Origin: SURF-32 sp964648365
GTDB lineage: Bacteria; Planctomycetota; Phycisphaerae; UBA1845
Assembly: GCA_964648365.1 (NCBI GenBank)
Contig: CAZYLK010000201.1
Span: forward strand, 1-10,685
Length of the DNA: 10,685 bases
Direction: 5' to 3'
Within the stretch, counting starts at the first letter, position 1, and each line of letters starts with the position of its first letter. The notes under the pieces are model-generated. The model made no database searches and was not told where the DNA came from. It saw nothing but the letters and a program-made list of their open reading frames with translations. Shown here piece after piece: positions 1 through 7,040 of this stretch. The translations under genes were made by a program, and so were the position numbers.

Positions 1-93
1 CTGCAGGAGCGTTACGGCCTGGCGAAAGCCGCGGCCGAGCGGGAACTGGACGCGCTTAACGACCTGCTCGAAGCGGCAGATCGGCGCAACTGA
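1..93 (+). CDS. CsbD-like stress protein, C-terminal end only
   Basis: An open frame enters from the left edge and stops at TGA 91-93, leaving 30 residues. The fragment contains QERYGLAKAAAERELD, which resembles the C-terminal part of the CsbD/YjbJ family (E. coli YjbJ has IQERYGYQKDQAEKEV there). CsbD proteins are small, hydrophilic, general-stress-induced proteins of unknown biochemical role. The next gene is a DUF1328 membrane protein, a stress-associated type often found beside CsbD, which supports the call. The N-terminus lies outside the window, so the start and full length cannot be seen. An unrelated short helical protein remains possible. Confidence 0.6.
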   Translation: MQERYGLAKAAAERELDALNDLLEAADRRN

Positions 94-129
94 AGGCGCG
101 CGGTTCGTTTCTATCTGAGGAGAACCACC

Positions 130-315
130 ATGCTGACGTGGGCTTTGATATTTTTCATCGTGGCGATCGTCGCTGCCGTGTTCGGATTCGGCGGAATCGC
201 CGTCGGCGCGGCCGCCATCGCCAAACTGCTGTTCTTCGTGTTCCTGGTGCTGTTTATCGCGTCGATCATCATGCACGGCGTGCGGACGGCGTCCAGAGGC
301 GAGCCGCCGGTCTGA
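130..315 (+). CDS. DUF1328 (YtjA-type) small membrane protein
   Basis: This 61-residue protein is almost entirely hydrophobic. It has two membrane segments at about residues 2-24 and 28-48, separated by a short Gly/Ala-rich turn, and a short polar tail. The opening MLTWALIFFIVAIVAAVFGF and the following GGIAVGAAAIAKLLFFVFLV match the pattern of the DUF1328/YtjA family, inner-membrane proteins of 50-65 residues with no established biochemical function, often linked to envelope or osmotic stress. The ATG at 130 is supported by GAGGAG at 117-122. The gene lies 36 bp after the CsbD-like stop and is probably co-transcribed with it. Family identity is secure; role is unknown. Confidence 0.9.
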   Translation: MLTWALIFFIVAIVAAVFGFGGIAVGAAAIAKLLFFVFLVLFIASIIMHGVRTASRGEPPV

Positions 316-368
316 AGCGGCCGCCACGTTGAACAGTTCAACACACGACAACGGAAAGGAACAAGAAC

Positions 369-1364
369 ATGAGACGAGTATTGTCGACGCTGTGCTCGCT
401 TTCCCTGGTTGCCTCCGCGGCCGGACAGTTGCTCACCGAGGCGCGGCTCTACCCGATCGTCAAGGATGGCAAGTGGGGCTACATGAACGAAGACGGGAAG
501 ACCGTCATCGCGCCGGCTTATCAGGCCGCGCGGATGTTCTCGAACGGACTCGGCGCCGTCCAGCAGGACAACCTGTGGGGCTTCGTCGATGCGGAGGGCA
601 AGTTCGTCGTCCGCCCGCAATTTGACGACGCATACGCCTTCTGCGACGGAATGGCGCGCGTGCGCAAGTCGGAGGGGCTCAAGGGCAACTACGGCTTCAT
701 CGATACAACCGGAAAACTGGTAATCGGATTCAAGTTTGATGACGCAGCCGATTTCTCAAACGATCGTGCCCGCGTTGACGTCGACGATGACGGCGAGTGG
801 AAGTGGGGCTACATCGACAAGTCGGGCAGGCAGGTGATCGAACCTCAGTTCAGCGACGCCGGCGACTTCTCCGGCGGATTCGCGCGCGTCGAACTCGGCG
901 GCCGGTACGGCTACATCGACCCGTCCGGAAAGTACGAACTGAACCCGCGATTCGAGGCGTGCGGCGACTTCGGCGAGGATCTGGCGCCGGTCCGCAAGGA
1001 CGGTAAGTGGGGATACGTCGACAAGTACGGTGAGCTGACGATCAACCCTCAGTTTGAGTCGGCCGCTCCGTTTTGCGAGGGCCTGGCCAAGGTTCGAATC
1101 GGGTCGAAGTATGGCTACATCGAGCCGAACGGACACATCAGAATCAACCCCCAGTTTGACGAGGCGCACCCGTTCCACAATGACCTGGCCGCGGTGCGAA
1201 AGGGCGACAAATGGGGCTACATCGATAACGGTGGCCAGTTCGTCGTCAAACCGATGTTTGACGAAGCGGGCGATTTCGTGGGCAAGCTGGCCATGGTCAC
1301 CGTGCAGGGCAAGCGCGGCTGGATCGGGCGCGACGGGAAGTTCGTCTCGCCGCCGTCCAAGTAA
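369..1364 (+). CDS. Secreted WG-repeat protein
   Basis: This 331-residue protein starts with a Sec-type signal peptide: basic MRR, a hydrophobic stretch at about residues 4-17, and a probable cleavage site near ASAAG-Q at 15-20. The rest consists of WG repeats (PF14903 type). The aromatic-Gly pair falls at residues 36, 70, 108, 146, 180, 214, 248 and 282, with a degenerate final copy (RGW) near 316. The period is 34 residues except for two copies of 37-38. Each unit follows the pattern [WY]G[YF][IVM]D..G...I.P.F..A..F..GLA.V. The function of WG-repeat proteins is poorly defined; the fold is probably repetitive beta structure used for binding. GGAAAGGA at 353-360 supports the ATG. The gene lies 53 bp after the DUF1328 gene and ends at a strong terminator. 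Export to the periplasm or outside is inferred. Confidence 0.9.
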   Translation: MRRVLSTLCSLSLVASAAGQLLTEARLYPIVKDGKWGYMNEDGKTVIAPAYQAARMFSNGLGAVQQDNLWGFVDAEGKFVVRPQFDDAYAFCDGMARVRKSEGLKGNYGFIDTTGKLVIGFKFDDAADFSNDRARVDVDDDGEWKWGYIDKSGRQVIEPQFSDAGDFSGGFARVELGGRYGYIDPSGKYELNPRFEACGDFGEDLAPVRKDGKWGYVDKYGELTINPQFESAAPFCEGLAKVRIGSKYGYIEPNGHIRINPQFDEAHPFHNDLAAVRKGDKWGYIDNGGQFVVKPMFDEAGDFVGKLAMVTVQGKRGWIGRDGKFVSPPSK

Positions 1365-1387
1365 GCGGACGAGCCCATCGACCCGCC

Positions 1388-1422
1388 AGGCGGGACGCTC
1401 CATCGCGGGCGTCCCGCCTTTT
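1388..1422 (+). terminator. Intrinsic terminator after the WG-repeat gene
   Basis: AGGCGGGACGC (1388-1398) pairs perfectly with GCGTCCCGCCT (1409-1419). The 11-bp GC-rich stem has a 10-nt loop and is followed by a T run (1419-1422). It begins 23 bp after the WG-repeat stop codon. The opposite strand has no T run after the stem, so it should act mainly on + strand transcripts. Confidence 0.85.
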
Positions 1423-1455
1423 CGCGCGCCGTGCAGGCGCGACACGACGGTGCCT

Positions 1456-1555
1456 NNNNNNNNNNNNNNNNNNNNNNNNNNNNNNNNNNNNNNNNNNNNN
1501 NNNNNNNNNNNNNNNNNNNNNNNNNNNNNNNNNNNNNNNNNNNNNNNNNNNNNNN
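1456..1555. other. Assembly gap (100 N)
   Basis: Exactly 100 undetermined bases, the conventional size for a scaffold gap of unknown length. It removes the 3' end of oleD. The true gap is probably longer than 100 bp, because oleD still lacks roughly 60-70 codons and none of them appear on the other side. Confidence 0.98.
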
Positions 1556-2350
1556 CTTCACCGCCGGCGCGTCGATCGCACGCAGGACGTCGGCAAACCA
1601 TGGCCAGAGTTCGAGCGGTTCGTCGTTGGTGATGAAATACGCCCGGCCGGCGCAGGCGGCGCCGGGTTGGAGCGCATCACAGGCGTCCAGATGGGCGGCG
1701 GCGGCGTTGTCGATGTAGGTGATGTCCACCAGGTTACGCCCGTCGCCGACGCAGACCAGCCGCCCGCGACACGCGCGGTCCACGACGCGCGGCATCAGAT
1801 GCGGATCGCCCGGACCCCAGATCAGGTGCGGGCGAAGTGCGACGGTGAGGAGTTCACGGTCTTTCGGACCGTCCGCCCCGTCCACGGTTGTTCCATTCGC
1901 GGCCAGCACCTCCCGTTCGGCAATCGCCTTCGTTTCCGAGTAGTGCGTCAGGAACGTGGACGGATACGGCAGCGATTCGTCGCCGTTTTCGACGCGGCCG
2001 TCGGTCATGACGACGCTCGGCGAACTGGTGTAGATGAGCCGCCCCACCCCGGCCGCGCGGCAGCCAGCGATGACGTTTCGCGTGCCGACGACGTTGATCT
2101 GGAAGTAGGTGTCGCGCCTGCCCCAGATGCCGGCGATCGCGGCGACGTGAATGACGGCGTCCATCCCGTCGCAGGCCGCCGCCACGGCTGCAGCATCGCA
2201 GATGTCGGCGCGGATGCAGCGGATTCCGAGCGCCGCCATGTCAGGATAGTCGCCGCGGCCGAGGATCGTGACGTCGTCTCCCCGGGCCAGCAGCATGCGC
2301 GCGATCGCCCCGCCGAGAAACCCGCCGCCGCCGGTCACCAGGGCCTTCAT
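1556..2350 (-). CDS. oleD: OleD-like NAD(P)-dependent 2-alkyl-3-oxoalkanoate reductase, 3' end lost in gap
   Basis: The 265 visible residues form an extended short-chain dehydrogenase. The dinucleotide-binding loop TGGGGFLG is at residues 6-13, the Ser-rich active-site strand YTSSPSVV at 107-114, and the catalytic pair Y137/K141 in HYSETK. LRPHLIWGPGDPHLMPR (172-188) and GDGRNLVDITYIDNAAAAH (202-220) are characteristic of OleD and related 3beta-HSD-like reductases. OleD reduces the 2-alkyl-3-keto acid made by OleA to the beta-hydroxy acid used by OleC. The ATG at 2350 is chosen because MKALVTGG is the normal start and because its ATGA overlaps the oleC stop codon by 4 nt, so the two are translationally coupled. 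The frame runs into the N gap, leaving about 60-70 C-terminal residues unseen. Confidence 0.88.
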
Positions 2351-4374
2351 CGGTCGCCCACCCGCCCCGCCGCCCATACGGCCAGTTTCTCACGAAAGAT
2401 CTTCGCGTTGTGGCGGATGTCCACGGGGAAGCTGCGATGAAACAGCACCTGCCGGATGCGGGCCGTGCGCGGGTCGGCGGCGCCGAGCTTGAGAAGCTCT
2501 GCTACGAATCCCCCCCGCCGCCCGCGCGATGGGAATTGGCCCGGCACCGGCTCGACGATGATCACTGGCGTCTGCGAACCGCGCGGGCCTACGCCGACCA
2601 GCGCCGACCGAAACACGTCCGGGTGTTCATTGAAGACCGCCTCGCATTCGATGGTATACAGCGGCCCGTCGGCGGTTTCGACGCGGTGCGCCTTGCGGCC
2701 GCAGAACCAGAGTCGCCCTTCATCGTCGAAGTATCCCACGTCGCCGATGCGGTGCCAGACGGTATCGCCGTCGTAGATCTTATGTAGACGGGTCGCCGCC
2801 TCGTCGCCGAAGTATCGTTTGGTGACGACCGGTCCGCTGACGACGATCTCGCCACGCTCGCCGCGCGGGACTTCGAGCGCCGCGATGATGTCCGCGGCGC
2901 GAGAACCAGCGCCATGCCCCCCGCGACCCGGGTCCGTTGAACGGCCTGCCAGCGAGCCGCGGGCTTCAGCCCGCGCGGAGTCACCGGCGTCGCACGGCGC
3001 TCCATGCCCGCGCGACGCCGGCTCGATCGGCTCGTCGCTGATGCGGATGATCCTGACGGTCGTGCTCATGTCCGGCCGGCCGACGCACGTGCCGCAGCCG
3101 CGGCGGGCCATTTGGCTGAGGCTCTCAGCACGCTGGCGTCGGTCAAGGTGAACGTCATGCTTGACAGGCGAGTTCGCGCGGGCTGAAGCCCGCGGCTCAG
3201 AGGGAGTGCTCGCGCGCCCGGGAAAACCCAGCAATTCATCCGACCCGATCGACGCCACCGGCAACGACTCGGTCGCGCCGTAGGGCGTATGCAACTGCGC
3301 ACCGTCCGGCAGCACGCGGCGCATGTCCTCCAGTACCTGCCACGGGATCGGTGCCCCGGCCGTGAGCACGCGGCGCAGCGTCGCCAGCCTGATCCCGCGC
3401 TCGACGCAGTATCGCCCGACCTTGCGCCAGATGGCCGGCGAGCCGAACGTGCTCGTGACACGGTGTTCGATGATCGGTTCGACGATTTGGCGGGGGTCGA
3501 CGCGAGCCGGATGCGACGGGTCCATGTCGGGAATGACGCAGGTCATGCCCATCGCGGTGCTGAACAGAGCGAACAGCGGAAAGGCCGGCAAATCCACCTC
3601 GCCCGCCTCAATGCCGTAGTGATCGCGGATCGCCTCGACCTGGGCGTGGAACATGCCATGTTCGTACTCGACGCCCTTGGGCGGGCCGGTGCTGCCGGTG
3701 GTGAAGAGGATCGCGGCCGGCTCGTCGGCGCGGGTCGGGGCCATCTCGTAGTCGTCGCTCGCCCCCGCGGCCAGTTCATCCAGCGTCGCCCCCCCCCAGC
3801 CGAGCCTGCGACCTACGGTGACTACGGTCCTGATCTCGCCGAACCGCCGCCGATGTAGCAGCCTCAGCACCTGCGCCAGCGGAATCCCGATAAACGCCTG
3901 CGGCCGGGACTTCTCGATGCAGCCCACCATCCGCCGCATCCCCATGCCGGGGTCGATCATCACCGGCACAGCGCCGATCTTAAAGAGGGCGAATACCAGT
4001 CCGATGAAGTCCAGCCCGGGCCGCACCATGACCACGACGCGCGTCCCGCGCGTGATCCCGACGGCTTCGAGTCCGTTGGCGAAGCGGTTGGACTGGCGCT
4101 CCAGTTCGGCGAAGGTGAGTTTGATCCATCCGGGCGGGTTGCTGTCTGGCGCCGGCTTTCTGCCGGTGGAATCACGGCCTGGAAGGCCGTGCCACACTCT
4201 CCCGATCAGCCCGCCGGTCGCTGCCGCCGCCGCGCGCGCCAAGCGTCGCGGGACGATCAGCGCGGCGTGATCCGGCACCGTCGCCGCCATCCGCGGCAGG
4301 TACGAGGCGATATTGAAGCTCGCCGGCCTGGTCAGGGATGGGGCCGTTGGCGTGTTACAGGTCACAACGCTCAC
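2347..4374 (-). CDS. oleC: OleC-like beta-lactone synthetase (AMP-dependent ligase fold) with three in-frame insertions
   Basis: This 675-residue ANL-superfamily enzyme has the P-loop FTTGSTGPPKG at 224-234, FPLFALFSTAMGMTCVIPDM at 265-284 (diagnostic of OleC), FGSPAIW at 310-316, PYGATESLPVASI at 364-376, GDVGYFDDEGRLWFCGRK at 544-561 and a C-terminal Lys in HNAKIF (K658). OleC uses ATP to convert the beta-hydroxy acid made by OleD to a beta-lactone, which OleB decarboxylates to an olefin. OleC proteins are usually near 550 residues. The surplus falls in three stretches, about 57-80, 384-417 and 453-495, each containing a GC-rich palindrome at DNA level, yet the frame stays open. The start is probably GTG 4374, nine bases after the symporter stop; GTG 4365 is an alternative. 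It overlaps oleD by ATGA. Confidence 0.9.
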   Translation of the reverse strand: MSVVTCNTPTAPSLTRPASFNIASYLPRMAATVPDHAALIVPRRLARAAAAATGGLIGRVWHGLPGRDSTGRKPAPDSNPPGWIKLTFAELERQSNRFANGLEAVGITRGTRVVVMVRPGLDFIGLVFALFKIGAVPVMIDPGMGMRRMVGCIEKSRPQAFIGIPLAQVLRLLHRRRFGEIRTVVTVGRRLGWGGATLDELAAGASDDYEMAPTRADEPAAILFTTGSTGPPKGVEYEHGMFHAQVEAIRDHYGIEAGEVDLPAFPLFALFSTAMGMTCVIPDMDPSHPARVDPRQIVEPIIEHRVTSTFGSPAIWRKVGRYCVERGIRLATLRRVLTAGAPIPWQVLEDMRRVLPDGAQLHTPYGATESLPVASIGSDELLGFPGRASTPSEPRASARANSPVKHDVHLDRRQRAESLSQMARRGCGTCVGRPDMSTTVRIIRISDEPIEPASRGHGAPCDAGDSARAEARGSLAGRSTDPGRGGHGAGSRAADIIAALEVPRGERGEIVVSGPVVTKRYFGDEAATRLHKIYDGDTVWHRIGDVGYFDDEGRLWFCGRKAHRVETADGPLYTIECEAVFNEHPDVFRSALVGVGPRGSQTPVIIVEPVPGQFPSRGRRGGFVAELLKLGAADPRTARIRQVLFHRSFPVDIRHNAKIFREKLAVWAAGRVGDR
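2890..3018 (-). repeat. In-frame palindromic insertion 3 in oleC
   Basis: Codons about 453-495 (Ser/Arg/Gly/Ala-rich) separate the conserved VRIIRISDEPI from GEIVVSGP and look absent from typical OleC proteins. The stretch contains CGCGGGCTTCAGCCCGCG (2958-2975), an 8-bp perfect stem with a 2-nt loop. It belongs to a 29-nt unit (2954-2982) that matches, in reverse orientation, the unit at 3170-3198 at 27 of 29 positions. Insertion edges are estimates from family memory, not from an alignment. Confidence 0.65.
3124..3225 (-). repeat. In-frame palindromic insertion 2 in oleC
   Basis: Codons about 384-417 lie between SIGSDELLG and the conserved GCGTCVGRP motif, where OleC proteins usually have only about ten residues. 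The stretch carries the + strand unit 3170-3198, whose core CGCGGGCTGAAGCCCGCG (3177-3194) is an 8-bp perfect stem with a 2-nt loop, followed by GGCTC. The translated product is a low-complexity Arg/Ala/Ser/Pro segment. Edges are approximate. Confidence 0.65.
4135..4206 (-). repeat. In-frame palindromic insertion 1 in oleC
   Basis: Codons about 57-80 interrupt the N-terminal region just before the conserved WIKLTFAEL. On the minus strand the segment reads GAGTGTGGCAC, then a perfect hairpin CACGGCCT-TCC-AGGCCGTG (4173-4191, 8-bp stem, 3-nt loop), then a second hairpin CCGGC-AGAAA-GCCGG (4152-4166). The lead-in GAGTGTGG[CT]AC is shared with the palindromes upstream of groES at 8454-8506. The encoded peptide (VWHGLPGRDSTGRKPAPDS) is unlike the surrounding enzyme. 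Confidence 0.7.
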
Positions 4375-4383
4375 TTCTGCGGT

Positions 4384-5826
4384 TTATCCGTCGATGGCCG
4401 GCGCGATGGCTGCCGGCCCGATCGCGGCCGGCGGATCCGTGGCAACGACCGCGGTCGCGGCGCCACGGCGGCCCTCCGACCGATCCACGCAGGCCGCGAT
4501 CACCAGATCGCCGCCGACGTTCAGCACGGTCCGGCACATGTCGAGCACGCGATCGACTCCCAGGATGACGCCGATCGCCTCGCCGGGGACGTTCACGCTG
4601 ATCAAGATCATCACGATAACGGGAATGGACCCGCTCGGCACGCCGGCCGTGCCGATGCCGCCCAGGATCGCCATCAGCGCAACGACGATCTGCTGCGTCA
4701 GCGTCAGGTCGACGCCGAAGACCTGCGCGAGAAACAGCACCGTCACGCCTTCATACAAGGCCGTGCCGTTCTGATTGGCGGTCGAGCCGACCGTAAGCAC
4801 GAACCCGCCGATCTCGCGGTGCAGGCCCAGGTTCTCGTTCGCGACCCGCAGCGTCGTCGGCAGCGTGGCATTGGACGACGAGGTCGCGAAGGCGGTGATC
4901 AGTGCATCAGAAATCGCCGCGAAAAACCGCATCGGCCTCATGCGGGCGAAAAGCACAAGCACGACGGAGTAGACGACGATGAAGTGGATCGACAGCCCGC
5001 TCAGCACGGTGACGACGAACCAAGCCAGCGTGCTGACGATCTCCAGGCCGAGCGTGGCGGTCAGCGCGAAGGTCAACCCCGCGACGCCGAACGGCGCGAT
5101 GCGCATGGCCATGCCTACGATCACCAGCACGACGTCGTAGACGCCTTCCAGCACGGCGAGCATCGGCCCGGTGCGCTGCGGCGCCAGCGTCGCCGCCACC
5201 CCGAAAATCAGGGCGAAGAACATGACCGCCAGCATCCCGCCGCCCGGCGAACTGCCGTCGGTGGCGCCGACCATCTCCTGCAGCGGGTTGCGCGGGATGA
5301 TGTCGAGCAGGGAGTCCCGGAAGGACTTCGCCTGCCGCGCCTGGGCGACCTTCGCCTCCGCGGCTGACTCATACTTCTGCCGCAGCGCAGCCCGCTGATC
5401 GGCGCTCAGCCGTGCCCCGGGGCGAAGCGCGTTGACCAGCGCGATCCCCAGCACGACCGAGATGACGGATAGAACAACGGTGTAGACCAGCGTACTCGCG
5501 CCCACACGGCCCAGCCGGCGCGGGTTGCCCATCTCCGCCACGCCCAGCACCAGGGCGCAGAAAACCAGCGGCACGACGACCATGAAGATCAGACGAAGGA
5601 AGATCTGCCCCAGCGGTTCGGCGATGTAGCGGACGGTCCACGCGAGGCCCGCGTCAGCGACGCCGTCGGCCGACGGGGGGAACATGGTGTGCGCGACGAT
5701 GCCAGCACCGGCCCCGACCAGCAGACCCATCAGGATCTGCCAGTGCAACGCCACCCCGCGGCGCTTGCGGCGGCCGGCCGACGCCCCTGGCTCCGTCCCG
5801 GAATCTGCGTCGCGGCGATCGTTCAT
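4384..5826 (-). CDS. Dicarboxylate/amino acid:cation symporter (SDF / DAACS family)
   Basis: This protein of about 480 residues has multiple hydrophobic segments and the family signatures in order (residues from this start): SSSNATLP at 316-323 (HP1 serine-rich loop), TANQNGT at 349-355 (unwound TM7, usually NMDGT), GGIGTAGVPSG at 389-399 (HP2), and DMCRTVLNVGGD at 429-440 (TM8, with the substrate-coordinating Asp and Arg). The family imports glutamate, aspartate or C4-dicarboxylates with Na+ or H+ across the inner membrane. A charged insert at about 140-175 lies in an extramembrane loop. An upstream in-frame ATG at 5832 exists, but AGG touches it directly; AGGA five bases before ATG 5826 favours the later start. 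The gene lies 26 bp after FmdB and 9 bp before oleC, so an operon is likely. Substrate is not predictable. Confidence 0.92.
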   Translation of the reverse strand: MNDRRDADSGTEPGASAGRRKRRGVALHWQILMGLLVGAGAGIVAHTMFPPSADGVADAGLAWTVRYIAEPLGQIFLRLIFMVVVPLVFCALVLGVAEMGNPRRLGRVGASTLVYTVVLSVISVVLGIALVNALRPGARLSADQRAALRQKYESAAEAKVAQARQAKSFRDSLLDIIPRNPLQEMVGATDGSSPGGGMLAVMFFALIFGVAATLAPQRTGPMLAVLEGVYDVVLVIVGMAMRIAPFGVAGLTFALTATLGLEIVSTLAWFVVTVLSGLSIHFIVVYSVVLVLFARMRPMRFFAAISDALITAFATSSSNATLPTTLRVANENLGLHREIGGFVLTVGSTANQNGTALYEGVTVLFLAQVFGVDLTLTQQIVVALMAILGGIGTAGVPSGSIPVIVMILISVNVPGEAIGVILGVDRVLDMCRTVLNVGGDLVIAACVDRSEGRRGAATAVVATDPPAAIGPAAIAPAIDG

Positions 5827-5852
5827 GGACATCCTGTCACGCGCAGCCGCGA

Positions 5853-6128
5853 TCAGCCGTAGGTGGGAAGGTCCGGTCCGGAACCGAAGTCCTTGGTGTA
5901 CTGCCCGTCACTGCGCTTGGAGTACTTGGTGAACCCCAGGTCGGCCATGTTCGAATTGCTGAGGATATTCTTGCCCGGCCGGGCGGTAACCGACAGGACG
6001 CGATGCACCGGCCCGCCGCACTTCGGGCACGTCGTCAGCGCCGCCTCCGACATCATCTGGATCACCTCGAACCGCCCACGGCAATGCGCGCATCCCTCGC
6101 CATCGGGTTCGTACTCGTAGATGGGCAT
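5853..6128 (-). CDS. FmdB-family zinc ribbon protein
   Basis: This 91-residue protein begins MPIYEYE, the hallmark start of the FmdB/CxxC_CxxC_SSSS family. Two Cys pairs, CAHC (13-16) and CPKC (34-37), should bind one zinc as a ribbon. The C-terminal half (FTKYSKRSDGQYTKDFG) is polar and probably disordered. FmdB was named from a putative regulator of a formamidase operon, but most members are of unknown role. A GTG nine bases upstream would add MRS; ATG 6128 is preferred because MPIYEYE is the invariant start and GGAG lies eight bases upstream. Some members have an extra residue or two before the first Cys pair; this one reads PDGEGCAHC. Confidence 0.88.
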   Translation of the reverse strand: MPIYEYEPDGEGCAHCRGRFEVIQMMSEAALTTCPKCGGPVHRVLSVTARPGKNILSNSNMADLGFTKYSKRSDGQYTKDFGSGPDLPTYG

Positions 6129-6229
6129 CGACCTCACTCCAGCGTCCGCAGCGCAGGGGCTTCGGCGACCGTTCGACGCCTCCGCTCAGCCGCATCCGCG
6201 GGAAGAGCTTAGTCTAAAGCTGCACGTTT

Positions 6230-7039
6230 TCAACGCCCGGTATCCCCCATGAGCGTCGCCGCCGAACCGAAGAAGCGCCTTTCGCGTGCGGGGAAACGAA
6301 GCACGGCCGCCAGGCCGGGCGCGGATCGGTAGACGCCTTGCGACGGGTCGCAGAGCGCCGGCCTGGACGTGCCCGCTTCGATTTCCTTCAACGCGCGGAC
6401 CAGCCCGTCGCAGATCAGCAGATCAAGCTTGAAGTGAATGGTCGCCAGGTCGTCGTTCGGTTCCGCCGGAAGCCCCTGCTGAAACAGGATGGGTCCGGCG
6501 TCGATCCGCTCGACCAGATCCTGAACCGTGCCACCGAGCCAGTCGGGGCGCTGGTCGTGGATCGCCCAGAAGGGCGACGCCACGCCGCGGATGGCGGGCG
6601 TGATGCCATGGTGGTAGCGGACCCACCGACACCGCGAAAGCAAATCCACGCCCACCAGCCCCCCCGCGATCGGAACCACCACGTCCGGAGAGTGATCGTC
6701 CAGCCACGCCGCAAAGGCCGCGTCCCCCAGGCTGTCAAAGGTGGCCGCACACCCCCCGGGCACGTCGGCTTGCAGGCCCGCCAGTTTATCCGCGAAGCCT
6801 CGCTGCGCGACCCGCTCAATGCGACGCGTGTAACGCTTGTAGAGCACGGCCCCGAGCAATCTCGGCACGGCGCCCGGCAGTCCGTACCGGTGATGCATCC
6901 GTTGAACGCTGCGCACGGAGGACGGGCCGCGTGCAAGGGCGATCAACGTACACGTCTTGAACGCTTCGAAGAGGTGACGCACGTACCATGTGACGCGCGC
7001 GTTCCAGGGAGGGGCGGGAACGATGACTGCCAGTTTCAT
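6230..7039 (-). CDS. Formyltransferase-fold protein with altered catalytic Asn
   Basis: This 269-residue protein has a Rossmann-like first half (MKLAVIVPAPPWNARVTWYV) and the formyltransferase core: RYHHGITPAIRG at 141-152, ASPFWAIHDQRPDWLGGTV at 154-172 and VERIDAGPIL at 176-185. Enzymes of this family (MetRS-tRNA formyltransferase Fmt, PurN, ArnA N-domain, sugar N-formyltransferases) transfer a formyl group from 10-formyl-tetrahydrofolate to an amine using an Asn-His-Asp triad. His143 and Asp180 are present, but the Asn position is Arg141. The protein is shorter than Fmt and lacks its C-terminal tRNA-binding domain, so a small-molecule or sugar substrate is more likely. Start ATG 7039 follows the deacetylase stop by one base (TGAGATG), which implies translational coupling. 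The activity is uncertain because of the substitution. Confidence 0.8.
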   Translation of the reverse strand: MKLAVIVPAPPWNARVTWYVRHLFEAFKTCTLIALARGPSSVRSVQRMHHRYGLPGAVPRLLGAVLYKRYTRRIERVAQRGFADKLAGLQADVPGGCAATFDSLGDAAFAAWLDDHSPDVVVPIAGGLVGVDLLSRCRWVRYHHGITPAIRGVASPFWAIHDQRPDWLGGTVQDLVERIDAGPILFQQGLPAEPNDDLATIHFKLDLLICDGLVRALKEIEAGTSRPALCDPSQGVYRSAPGLAAVLRFPARERRFFGSAATLMGDTGR

Positions 7040-7040
7040 C

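Noticed and set aside
2911..3025. Imperfect direct repeat beginning CCATGCCC at 2912 and 3002 flanking insertion 3 in oleC, possibly a target duplication
   Set aside because: The match is interrupted after eight bases and GC-rich background makes chance similarity likely.
4189..5367. Long plus-strand open frame (392 codons) opposite oleC and the symporter
   Set aside because: The product is His/Arg/Asp-rich without any domain, while the minus strand encodes a clear transporter with all motifs.
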